Shown here piece after piece: positions 1-7,819 of a stretch of 64,000 nt of DNA. Position numbers and translations under genes: made by a program. The notes under the pieces were generated by a model that was not told the origin of the DNA, made no database searches, and saw nothing but the letters and a program-made list of their open reading frames with translations. Position 1 is the stretch's first letter. Each line of letters opens with the position of its first letter. Source of the DNA: CAWKMN01 sp963850765 (GTDB lineage: Bacteria > Chloroflexota > Anaerolineae > Aggregatilineales > Aggregatilineaceae); the NCBI GenBank assembly GCA_963850765.1, contig CAWKMN010000003.1:186001-250000 (forward strand), given 5' to 3'.

Positions 1-150
1 GTGCAGCGGGAAATCGCCCTGGCGGAAGATCATGCGGTCCGCGTGGGTGGGCGTGAGCAGCTGCCAGAAAAACAGCGCCCACAGCGCGGTTAGCATCATC
101 ACCGCGAGGGTATCAGGAGCCGTGAGAAATCGTTTCAGGCGTGCGGGCAT
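1..150 (-). CDS. Partial membrane protein, N-terminus only
   Basis: The first 50 codons of a minus-strand gene run off the left edge. Translation starts at the ATG at 150 (MPARLKRFL) and gives a short basic N-terminus, one strong hydrophobic segment at about residues 15-32, then a loop with THADRMIFRQGDF. That arrangement resembles the N-terminus of large YfhO-like or glycosyltransferase-type membrane proteins, but too little is present to assign a family. It begins 4 bases after the stop of the preceding gene, so it is probably the last member seen of the operon that starts at 6109. Confidence 0.5.
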   Translation of the reverse strand, partial: MPARLKRFLTAPDTLAVMMLTALWALFFWQLLTPTHADRMIFRQGDFPLH

Positions 151-154
151 TGGC

Positions 155-1877
155 TCACCGAACCGTGAAGTCGCCTAAATAGATGGATTGGTCCTGCACG
201 GGATCGCCGTTCGCATCCTCGATCGGGACGCGGATACCCGTATTCGGATCGTACACGCCGCGTATGCACGCGGTAATCGCCGGGCGGCATCTCGGCGGGC
301 AGGGTGATGGCGCGCGTATCCAGCACGTCCGTCCCCTTGTGCCAGTCGGCAAAGGGGAACCGGCCGCCGAACGGCTCGCCGTCGAAGGTGAAAAATTCCG
401 CGCCGCTGCTATCTGCGGGATAAAAATGCAGGAATTGGACGAGATTCTGCCCGATGTCGTGGTCCGCTTTCCACCAGAAGCGGAGCGTGAGCGAATCGCC
501 CGGCGCGCCCGTGGTGGGCAGATCGACGCCATACAGCCGCAGACCGTTGGCAAAGCGGTACTCAACTTCGGTGGGCGGGGCGTCGGTAGGATGATCACCG
601 GGAACGGCCAGCGTGTCCAGAACCACGGTATCCGGCGCAAGCTGGCGGCGATCCGACGCGGTGATGGGCACGGGCGGGCCTCCGGTTTCCGGTGTGATCG
701 GCTCCGTGACCCTGTGTTCAAGGCCGGGCCCCTGCCAGATCCGCGCCATGACCCAATAGCTCGCCGGCTGTGGCAGATCACGCGGCAGGGTGAGATGGAC
801 CACGGTCTTGACGGATGCGAACGGCAGCCACGCGCTAGTCGGATAGTCGTAGCCGCCCAACTGCACATCTGACTGGGCGATCGATTGCACGTCCGGGTGG
901 GAGAGCAGATGCACGGAGAGGTAATAGTCGTTGGACAGCAGTTCGCCCGCGCGGAAGAAGAGGGTGACATCCACCGTATCGCCGGGGGCCGCGGTGGTGG
1001 ACGAGAGGTCGTAACTCTCCAGCCGGATCGCGCCGTCAAGATATTCGACCTTGGCCGGCTCAGCCATCAGTCGGGCTTCGGCAGTGGGTACCAGCCAGAC
1101 ATGGCTGAGCATCCACAACATCCAGAATACCGTCAGCGCGGCCAGCGCCCGGCGGGCCAGTGTCCAGCGCGGTGCAGACTGGCGTTTTTCCGCGAAAGCG
1201 ACAAAGCCAACGAGAATCATGGTCGCCCCGCCCAACTCGAACAACTCCTCGACAATGCTCAGATCCGTGCAGAAGATCCCCTGGATTTTGTAGGTGCAGG
1301 AGAGTTCCACGACGCCCAGCGAGATCGGCACCTCGTTCGAGAACTCGTCCAGCACGACGCCGCCAAAACCCAGCATCCCCACGCCGATCACCAGGAACAG
1401 CGGCACGACGACATCGCGCTCGAAGGCGAAGATCGCCGCGCCCATCAGCACAAGGATCACGCCGTTGAAGGTATACAGCGTATTCCACACGTCTGAGGAC
1501 TCGTGAATCGCATAGTATTCGTCCAGCCCCATGAACAGGAACGCCGCCGCCAGCACCAGCCAGGGCAGGCGGGCTGCCAGCACGACCGGCCGCCACGCGT
1601 TGATCAGCGCGACGAGTCCGGCCAGCATCAGCATCAGCGAGGACATCATCGCGCCAAAAGCGAGCTCGTTGTTGGAGGCGAACAGCCAGCCCCAGAAGGT
1701 CCGATCCCAGCGGGTGAGACAGTTGAACAGCCCCCATACGATCACCACGAGGGTGACGGCGACCAGCGTCTTGCGGGCGAACGGTCCCAGGAAACGCCAC
1801 AGGATCGCTCGCAGCGAGACGATGTAGATCACCAGCAGGACGGCTAAGATAAACGCTACACGGTCGTTTGAAGTCAT
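155..1877 (-). CDS. Multi-pass membrane protein with two C-terminal beta-sandwich domains (frameshifted near the 3' end)
   Basis: The N-terminal half (about residues 1-250) has seven or eight hydrophobic segments and acidic/His motifs within them (GLDEYYAIHE, VLDEFSNEV, VEELFELGG). The C-terminal half has two repeats of a beta-rich domain (around YLDGAIRLESYDL and FANGLRLYGVDL) of the kind found at the end of glycosyltransferase-like membrane proteins. The reading frame changes near base 265: downstream of PPGDYRVHT the homologous sequence continues in another frame as GVYDPNTGIRVPIEDANG and stops at 155, matching the end of the paralogue at 2012-3739. Without that shift the protein has about 574 residues. 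It follows its paralogue by 134 bases that hold a short repeat. Function unknown; a role in envelope glycan assembly is inferred only from the adjacent glycosyltransferase. Confidence 0.75.
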
Positions 1878-2011
1878 GGCAGTTCTCAGTCCTCAGTGGA
1901 CAGTTTTCAGTTGGCTGTTCTTAATGCCGCGCTGTTCAATGGTTATTCCAGTACCCAAACCCAAGAATAGAAGCCGATAGCCAGGAACTGATCACCTTTC
2001 CGTTAATGCCG

Positions 2012-3739
2012 TTAGTGGACAATAACCGTGCCCAACTCGATCGAGCTATCGGGAACGGGCTGGCCGGCGGCATCCTGAACCGGGATGCGCTCGACGGTGG
2101 CCGTCTGATACACGCCGGTCAGAACGCGATAGGTGCCGGCCGGCATCTCGGCGGGCAGGATCGGTGCCCAGTGATCGACCGCGTCCACGCCGTCGGGCCA
2201 GTCCGCGAACGGGAACGTGCCGCTAAATCCTTGCTGATCCAGCACAAAGAAGCCGTCGCCGCCCTGCTGCACCAGATGGAGATACTGCGTCAGGTCTGTG
2301 TTGATCTCTTCAGTCGTGCGCCACCACAAGCGCAGGTCGAGCGCCTGACCGGGCTGGGCGTCGGCCGGCAGATCGTAGCCGTAAAGCTCCATGCCGTTGG
2401 CGAAACGATAGCCGGCGGCGGTTGGAGGCGGCGTGGCGGGCGGGTCCCCCAGGACGGGCAGCGGCGTCAAAATCACCGTGTCGGACGACAGCCAGCGCCG
2501 GTCGGTGCCGGTGATCACGATCTCGCGGCTGACGACCTGATAATCGGGCGGCTTTATGATCCACGGGGTCAGATCGGGACCGCCCCATACGCGCACGGTG
2601 ATCCAGTAGCTCGCCGGGGCGGGCAGATCGGCGGGCAGGGTGAGATGCGCCACGTTTTTCACTATCGCCCCCGGAATCCACGCGCTGGTGGGATATTCCC
2701 ACTCGCCCAGCAGCAGATCGGCCTGGGCCAGCAATTCGGTATCGGTCTGCGAGAGCAGATGGACTGACAGATAATAGTTATCGTGGATGAATTCGCCGGT
2801 CTGAAAATAGAGCGTCACATCCACCAAATCGCCCGGTGACGCCACCTCCCGCGAGAGATCGTAATGTTCCAGGCTGAGCGCGCCGTCAAGATATTCCACG
2901 CTTACCGGCTCGGCGGTGAGGCGGGCTTCCAGGCCGGGCACGATCCACCTGCTGCTCACCATCCATACCAACCACAGCGCCGCCGCGCCTGCCAGCGCAC
3001 GCCGCGCCTTGATCCAGCGCGCCCGGGTGTGATTGCGCTGGGCGAAGGAGAGGAATCCGGCCAGGATCAGGCTCTCGCCCATGAGTTCGAGAGTCTCTTC
3101 GACCACGCCAAAATTCTGACAGGGGATGCCGTACCAGGGGCGGCGGCAGATAAACCATTTGATCGTGTGGCCGCCCGCTTCGAGATAGACCTCATTGGCG
3201 AAGGCGTCCAACAGCACGCCGCCGGCTCCGATCAGGCCCGCGCCCAGAAACACGAACAGCAAAATGCGTAAATCATGCTCGATGATCGCCAAAGTCGCGG
3301 CGGCGGCGATCAGCAGCAGGCCGCTGCCCGCATACAGGTAGCGCCACGACTCCACCGTCTCATGGTAGGAATAGTATTCGTCCAGGCTGAGAAACAGAAA
3401 AAACACCACCGGCAGCAGCCACGGTATCCGGCTCGCCAGGGGGATACGCGGGCGCAGCGCATTGAGCAGGGCCGTCAGGGCGATGGTCAGCAGCAGCGCG
3501 GACGAGAGCATCGCATTGACCGTGAATTCGGCGCTGTCCGAGAAGAACCAGCCCCAAAAGGTTTTATCGCCTTTGACGATGATGTTTAGCAGGCTCCACG
3601 CGCCGCCGAAAATCGCCAGGGTGAGCAGCGTGTAGCGGACAGCGGGACGCATCAGGTTCCACAGCACCAGCCGGATCACGGCGAGATAGCCGGCCAGGAG
3701 AATCACGAGCAAAATCATCAAGCGGATGTCGGAGTCCAT
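2012..3739 (-). CDS. Multi-pass membrane protein, intact paralogue of the 155-1877 gene
   Basis: 575 residues, colinear with the next gene. About eight N-terminal hydrophobic segments carry the conserved LDEYYSYHE motif (around residue 120), LLDAFANEV and VEETLELMGE. Two C-terminal beta-sandwich repeats follow (from about residues 285 and 445). The ATG directly follows the TAG stop of the upstream glycosyltransferase gene (TAGATG), so the two are probably translationally coupled. The paired Asp/Glu/His in the membrane segments could form a metal or catalytic site, as in other intramembrane enzymes, but no named family was recognised. Tandem duplication is evident from end-to-end similarity with the downstream copy. 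Confidence 0.8.
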   Translation of the reverse strand: MDSDIRLMILLVILLAGYLAVIRLVLWNLMRPAVRYTLLTLAIFGGAWSLLNIIVKGDKTFWGWFFSDSAEFTVNAMLSSALLLTIALTALLNALRPRIPLASRIPWLLPVVFFLFLSLDEYYSYHETVESWRYLYAGSGLLLIAAAATLAIIEHDLRILLFVFLGAGLIGAGGVLLDAFANEVYLEAGGHTIKWFICRRPWYGIPCQNFGVVEETLELMGESLILAGFLSFAQRNHTRARWIKARRALAGAAALWLVWMVSSRWIVPGLEARLTAEPVSVEYLDGALSLEHYDLSREVASPGDLVDVTLYFQTGEFIHDNYYLSVHLLSQTDTELLAQADLLLGEWEYPTSAWIPGAIVKNVAHLTLPADLPAPASYWITVRVWGGPDLTPWIIKPPDYQVVSREIVITGTDRRWLSSDTVILTPLPVLGDPPATPPPTAAGYRFANGMELYGYDLPADAQPGQALDLRLWWRTTEEINTDLTQYLHLVQQGGDGFFVLDQQGFSGTFPFADWPDGVDAVDHWAPILPAEMPAGTYRVLTGVYQTATVERIPVQDAAGQPVPDSSIELGTVIVH

Positions 3740-6109
3740 CTAGGGTTCTTCAACCTGTATCCAGCTTAACCACACAAAATCCTCGGACTGCCCGCCGGCC
3801 CCGGTGCGGACACGCAGCGGGTGGGCGGGGTCGTCGTAGACACGGACCATCAGGCGATAGCGGCCCTTCGCGGCGTCCGGCAGGATCGTCAATGTGCGGC
3901 GTTCGGTCATGATAGTGCCCGGCTCCCATTCAGTCATGGACGGATCGGGCGATCGGTCGTCCTGCGCGGCCTTCGTCAGCCGGGCCGGGTCGGGATCGAT
4001 GATCTGGATCGACACGATGTAATTCGTGGCGAGCGGCTGCTGCGCCGATCCATACAGCGTGACGACTGTCAATTCACCGGGCGCTAACGAGCGGTCGGTG
4101 ATCTCGTAGCCATGCAGCGTAATCAGCCCGCCGAAGTCCACATCGACCGGGTTGGGCAGCGTACCAGGCGGCGTTTCCAGCCGGATCTGGCCGAGATACA
4201 GGCGGTTGTTGGCCGGGTCAATAGCGCTGCTTGTGCCGATAATGTCCATCCGTTCAAGTGTCGGCAGGTGATAAAAGCCCAGGTACACGTCGAGTGTCTG
4301 CGGCGCGTAGATCCCTTCGGGCACGCGCACGGCGATCCGGTTGTTCCATGCGTCGCCCGGCTCCGAGTCCGACGTGGCGATCAGCCCGCCGCCCGGATAC
4401 ACATCACGCTGCGCCTCGATGATACCGTCCTCACCGACCAGATGCACAAAGAGGCTCCAATCGCGCGTCATGGGCTGTTTAACCGTCATGGCAGGCGAGA
4501 ACCGCAGGTAATCGCCGGGCTGGATCGATCCCGCCAGCGGATAGGCGGCGACACACAACGCCTCACGTTCGGCATCGGGCTCCTGAAAACACGCGGGGAT
4601 CAGACTGCCGGATTCGAGCGTGTGCTCGTTCCAGGTTGCGCCCTCGTCGAGCGTATAGGCCGGGCGGATCGTGTTCCAGGGGATGATGGCAGCGATCCCG
4701 ACAAACGCGGCGGTGCTCACGCCAAAGTTGATGGCGCGGCTGATGCCTGGGCGCGGCGACCACGCGGCGATCCCGGCGGCCAGCCACACATTGATCGCGG
4801 CCAGGGCGCTGAACCACAGCCGCCCCTGTGAGGCCCAGGTTTGCCGGGTCCAGCTGATCAGCGAGACGAACACCACGACGATCCAGATCAGCGAAATCAG
4901 GCGGGCGAGGGTGAGGGGCAGCGTCAGAACCGCACCCCTCGGTCCCCTCTCCACGCGCTGAGAAGAGTGGAGGACAAAGAACCGGATCAGCGCATAGACC
5001 AGACCGGCGAGACTCAGCGCGGCGAACAGGTTGAACAGGGTATAGATCGCGCCGCGCATCGGCACGTTCAGGCCGCCGAAGAATCCCCAGAACGACATCA
5101 TGAAGGTTTCGCGCTCGGTCCAGAGCTGGCGCAGATCCGCGGGGACGGCGCGCCGTCCCACGATATCGAGAAAGACGTTGATCCCGGTCGCGTCGCCGTA
5201 GAGATCGTAGTTGCGCGCGTACCACCAGCCCGCGATCAGGATCGTCAGGCCGCCGGAGATCAGCCCGCCGATCACCACCGGACGCCAATCGCGGCGGCGG
5301 ATGGAGACGATCAGCAGGGCCAGCGCGATCAGCGGGAGCATAAAGCCGATCTGGAACTTGGCGAGCATCCCCGCGCCCGCCACAAGGCCGAGCAGGAGGT
5401 AGGTTTTCAGCCCCTCCCCTGGCCCCCTCCCCACGGGGTGGAGAGGGGGAGCAGTGTGCCGGATTTGATCAGGCGCACGATCAGCAGCAGGAGCAGGCTG
5501 GCGAGCAGGGTGGACAGGTTGTCGTTGTTGACCACCGCGCTGACGAACAGAAACATCGGGTTGAAGGCGGTGAACGCGGCTGCCGCCAGCCCGATGATGG
5601 GCAGATCGGGGAACAACTCGCGGCCCAGGCGGTAGGTCACGATAGACGGTGCCAAGGCCCATCAGGATCGAGAGGAAGCGCACGACATGCATCGCCAGCA
5701 CCGTGCCGGACCACGGAAAGGATTCGCGCTCATGGTGGTGAACCACCATGTTCGCATTGCCATCCGGCCAGATTTCGCCAATGTTGGCATGCGGGTTAAT
5801 GCGCCGGATTTCAGGCAGGTCCGAGGTGTTGATCCAGAAGGTCGCCGCCGCGCCGATCAGGTAATAGAGCGGGGGTTGGCCGCCCTCCTGACGCCAGGGG
5901 GCTTCGGCATCCATCAGGCCGGGGCGCTGCACGGGCAGGCCAAAATCATGATCGGCAACGTATTTCACCATCGGGTAATGCCACAGCTCGTCGGACGCCT
6001 CAAACAGCGGTGTGACGAGGCTGTAGATCGTGGCGAGGACGAAATATCCCGCCAGAATCAGCGCCAGCCAGAACAACTCGCGGGCAAATCGATCGGTGAG
6101 AGTCGGCAT
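3740..6109 (-). CDS. Glycosyltransferase-like membrane protein (PMT/GT39 type), frameshifted
   Basis: A large polytopic protein beginning MPTLTDRFARELFW, with AGGA seven bases before the ATG. The first periplasmic loop has FEASDELWHYP (Asp40-Glu41), the acidic pair typical of PMT/ArnT-like glycosyltransferases that use polyprenyl-linked sugars. About ten further membrane helices follow, then a C-terminal beta-sandwich region (residues about 500-789) related to the domains in the two downstream genes. Between about 5648 and 5410 the true frame is offset by one: GTVIVTYRLGRELFPDLP and the helix after it read in a second frame. Two GC-rich hairpin repeats (4933-4972 and 5411-5454) lie inside the coding region, in loops between helices. 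First gene of a four-gene operon-like run. Confidence 0.75.
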   Translation of the reverse strand: MPTLTDRFARELFWLALILAGYFVLATIYSLVTPLFEASDELWHYPMVKYVADHDFGLPVQRPGLMDAEAPWRQEGGQPPLYYLIGAAATFWINTSDLPEIRRINPHANIGEIWPDGNANMVVHHHERESFPWSGTVLAMHVVRFLSILMGLGTVYRDLPPGPRVVPRSAHHRAGGSRVHRLQPDVSVRQRGGQQRQPVHPARQPAPAADRAPDQIRHTAPPLHPVGRGPGEGLKTYLLLGLVAGAGMLAKFQIGFMLPLIALALLIVSIRRRDWRPVVIGGLISGGLTILIAGWWYARNYDLYGDATGINVFLDIVGRRAVPADLRQLWTERETFMMSFWGFFGGLNVPMRGAIYTLFNLFAALSLAGLVYALIRFFVLHSSQRVERGPRGAVLTLPLTLARLISLIWIVVVFVSLISWTRQTWASQGRLWFSALAAINVWLAAGIAAWSPRPGISRAINFGVSTAAFVGIAAIIPWNTIRPAYTLDEGATWNEHTLESGSLIPACFQEPDAEREALCVAAYPLAGSIQPGDYLRFSPAMTVKQPMTRDWSLFVHLVGEDGIIEAQRDVYPGGGLIATSDSEPGDAWNNRIAVRVPEGIYAPQTLDVYLGFYHLPTLERMDIIGTSSAIDPANNRLYLGQIRLETPPGTLPNPVDVDFGGLITLHGYEITDRSLAPGELTVVTLYGSAQQPLATNYIVSIQIIDPDPARLTKAAQDDRSPDPSMTEWEPGTIMTERRTLTILPDAAKGRYRLMVRVYDDPAHPLRVRTGAGGQSEDFVWLSWIQVEEP
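4933..4972. repeat. GC-rich hairpin repeat inside a coding region
   Basis: A degenerate copy of the CACCCC…CCCCTCTCC…GGAG element found between genes throughout the window. Here it is translated as a polar insert (SSQRVERGPRG) between two membrane helices of the glycosyltransferase-like protein. Confidence 0.65.
5411..5454. repeat. GC-rich hairpin repeat inside a coding region
   Basis: A good copy of the dispersed hairpin (CCCCTCCCCTGGCCCCCTCC / GGTGGAGAGGGGGAG). It is read as TLLPLSTPWGGGQGRG between RLIKSG and LKTYLLLGL of the glycosyltransferase-like protein. One of the gene's two frame changes falls in or beside this G/C run. Confidence 0.75.
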
Positions 6110-6205
6110 ATACCATCCTGAAGCGACAGAACGCGAGCGACCAGTTTACCGGATGGTGGGCGGCTTTGCCAGGGCGCGCGGGCTACGGCAGCCTGACAGG
6201 AAAAG

Positions 6206-6362
6206 CGGCGATTAGCGATTAGCTGTTAGCGTTAGCTTTACCTCACCCCTGGCGGGACGTCCCCTTCGGGGCTGCCCGCTTTCCCCTCTCCACACGCGGA
6301 GAGGGAGAGCCGGTCGCGAACAAGGTGGTGCCCGTAGGGGCGGGTTAACAAACCCGCCCTGT
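6206..6362. repeat. Gene-free stretch with three repeat types
   Basis: The 441-base space 6110-6550 has no credible gene. It holds a GATTAGCGATTAGCTGTTAG repeat (from about 6210), a GC-rich hairpin at 6240-6310 with a nested CCCC-TTCG-GGG loop, and a REP-like palindrome at 6334-6360 (GTAGGGGCGGGTT aaca AACCCGCCC) followed by TGTTTTCT, which could act as a terminator. A further AACTAACAACTGATGG-type repeat lies near 6465. Confidence 0.7.
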
Positions 6363-6484
6363 TTTCTAATGATTTGCGCGACTTTACTTAGCGATGAGCT
6401 GTTGGTTAGCCAAGCGCAGGCGCGGGGTTGGGAACTGTGAACGATCAACCAGAAACCAATAACAAAAAACTAACAACTGATGGC

Positions 6485-6513
6485 TTGACATCGCGCAGAG
6501 ACTACTTTACAAT
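6485..6513 (+). promoter_or_regulatory. Sigma-70-type promoter of the tetR gene
   Basis: TTGACA at 6485-6490, a 17-base spacer and TACAAT at 6508-6513. This is close to the consensus for the housekeeping sigma factor and lies 38 bases before the ATG of the TetR gene. Confidence 0.75.
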
Positions 6514-6516
6514 CAG

Positions 6517-6536
6517 TTAGTTAACGCTCGTTAAGT
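6517..6536. promoter_or_regulatory. Predicted TetR operator 1
   Basis: TTAGTTAACGCTCGTTAAGT, with the palindromic core TTAACG-CT-CGTTAA, starts three bases after the -10 box and covers the expected transcription start. A near-identical 20-mer lies upstream of the efflux gene at 7764-7783. The position fits autorepression. Confidence 0.7.
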
Positions 6537-6550
6537 GAATTGGATCGGGC

Positions 6551-7135
6551 ATGTTTGAGCGGGTAAATCGCCGCGATCGCATCATCGAGGAGGCGGCCCG
6601 GCTGTTTGTCGAGCAGGGGTATGTCGCCACATCCGTCCGCCAGATCGCGGAGGCGTGCGGCTGCACCGAGGCGGCGCTGTATTACCATTTCAAGGAAGGC
6701 AAGCGGGAACTGCTGCAAGCGGCGGTTGAGCATATCATGCCGGATCTGCTGGAGGCCGTGGAGGAATGCGGCAGGGCTAAATCGCTGCACGAGCTGGTGG
6801 TCCTGTTCGCGAACGGTATGTCGGCCAAAGCACGCCAGCACATGGGTGACAAGGTGCGCTGGCTGATGGCCGAGTTCCCGACGCTGAACCAGGAGGAGCG
6901 CGCCCTGCTGTATGCGCGCCACGCGGAGTTTCGCAGCGCCTTGCACGCGCAAATTCAGCGGTTCGTGCCCGACGATCCGGAGGCCGAGCGTCTGGCCTGG
7001 ATGCTGGTGTTTGTCGCCTTTGGCTATGGGCAGTTGATGATCAACCTCGATATGCAGGCGTGTGCTGTTTTTGAACTTGACGATTTTGTGGCGTTTCTGG
7101 CGAAACGGATTTCCGCCGGATATGCGGAGGGGTAG
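6551..7135 (+). CDS. TetR/AcrR family transcriptional regulator
   Basis: 194 residues, normal for the family. The N-terminal helix-turn-helix is clear: RIIEEAARLFVEQGYVATS then SVRQIAEACGCTEAALYYHF at about residues 27-46. The C-terminal helical ligand-binding region is variable, so the inducer cannot be predicted. Its promoter overlaps a palindrome (6517-6536) that is repeated before the DHA2 efflux gene, so it probably represses itself and the pump. The flavoprotein gene follows after 12 bases and should be co-transcribed. Such regulators usually sense the drug or toxic compound handled by the linked transporter. Confidence 0.9.
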   Translation: MFERVNRRDRIIEEAARLFVEQGYVATSVRQIAEACGCTEAALYYHFKEGKRELLQAAVEHIMPDLLEAVEECGRAKSLHELVVLFANGMSAKARQHMGDKVRWLMAEFPTLNQEERALLYARHAEFRSALHAQIQRFVPDDPEAERLAWMLVFVAFGYGQLMINLDMQACAVFELDDFVAFLAKRISAGYAEG

Positions 7136-7147
7136 GGCAGGGTACGC

Positions 7148-7711
7148 ATGACGCGAGTAATGGTGACGCTGGATCACCCGTGGGAACAGAGTTTTAACCA
7201 CGCGATTCTCGCCCACGTGTCGGCGGTACTGCGCGATCGGGGCTGGGAGGTGGACGCGCTCGATCTGCACCGCGAGGATTTTGATCCGGTGATGCGCGTC
7301 AACGAACTCGCGCTCTACAGCCAGGGACAGTGCTGCGATCCCAAAGTGCTTGAATACCAGGCGCGCGTCAGGCGGGCGGATCACCTGATCTACATCTTTC
7401 CAGTATGGTGGGAAGTGATGCCCGCGCTGCTGAAGGGGTTTTTCGACAAGGTGTTTCTGCCCGAATGGGCGTTTCGCGAAGCGGATGCCGCGCCGATGCT
7501 CTCGCACGTGAAGACCGGGACGGCGATCACGACGATGGGCGCGCCGGAGCCGATCTACACGTCGATCGAGCCGGTGTTATGCAAAGGAATCCTCGAATTT
7601 TGTGGCGTGCAGCAAACTCGCTGGTTTAATATCTGTCAGGTAGGTTTAAAAACTCCAGACGAGCGGGCAGCCTGGCTGGCCGAGATCGAAGCCTACCTGC
7701 GGGCCCTGTAG
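7148..7711 (+). CDS. NAD(P)H dehydrogenase (quinone)-like flavoprotein
   Basis: 187 residues with a flavodoxin-like fold of the NQO1/KefF/YwrO family. The N-terminus is a beta strand followed by the flavin phosphate loop region (VTLDHPWEQSFNHAIL), and the family motif FPVWWEVMPALLKGFFDKV lies at about residues 85-103. These cytoplasmic enzymes reduce quinones or electrophiles with NAD(P)H. It sits 12 bases after tetR and upstream of the DHA2 pump, so a role in detoxifying the same redox-active compound is inferred. GGGCAGGG precedes the ATG. Confidence 0.85.
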   Translation: MTRVMVTLDHPWEQSFNHAILAHVSAVLRDRGWEVDALDLHREDFDPVMRVNELALYSQGQCCDPKVLEYQARVRRADHLIYIFPVWWEVMPALLKGFFDKVFLPEWAFREADAAPMLSHVKTGTAITTMGAPEPIYTSIEPVLCKGILEFCGVQQTRWFNICQVGLKTPDERAAWLAEIEAYLRAL

Positions 7712-7757
7712 ATGCTCAACAGTTCCGCGCCGGGTTTCCGGCGATTTTCTTTGAGTG

Positions 7758-7787
7758 GTTGACTTAGTGAACGCTAGGTAAGTCAAC
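7758..7787. promoter_or_regulatory. Predicted TetR operator 2, before the efflux gene
   Basis: Nine-base perfect arms GTTGACTTA and TAAGTCAAC surround a 12-base centre. The inner 20-mer TTAGTGAACGCTAGGTAAGT (7764-7783) matches operator 1 at 17 of 20 positions. A TTGACT that could be the -35 box lies inside the left arm, so binding would block RNA polymerase. No good -10 box was found. Confidence 0.7.
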
Positions 7788-7819
7788 GAAAAGCGACGGA
7801 TTCGACAGGAGAGAGAACT

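Noticed and set aside
4841..5635. Plus-strand frame of 264 codons opposite the glycosyltransferase gene
   Set aside because: Composition (Gln/Arg/Glu-rich) is that of a shadow frame in GC-rich DNA; no start signal.
6521..7507. Minus-strand frame of 328 codons opposite tetR and the flavoprotein gene
   Set aside because: Overlaps two well-supported genes and an operator; no motif.
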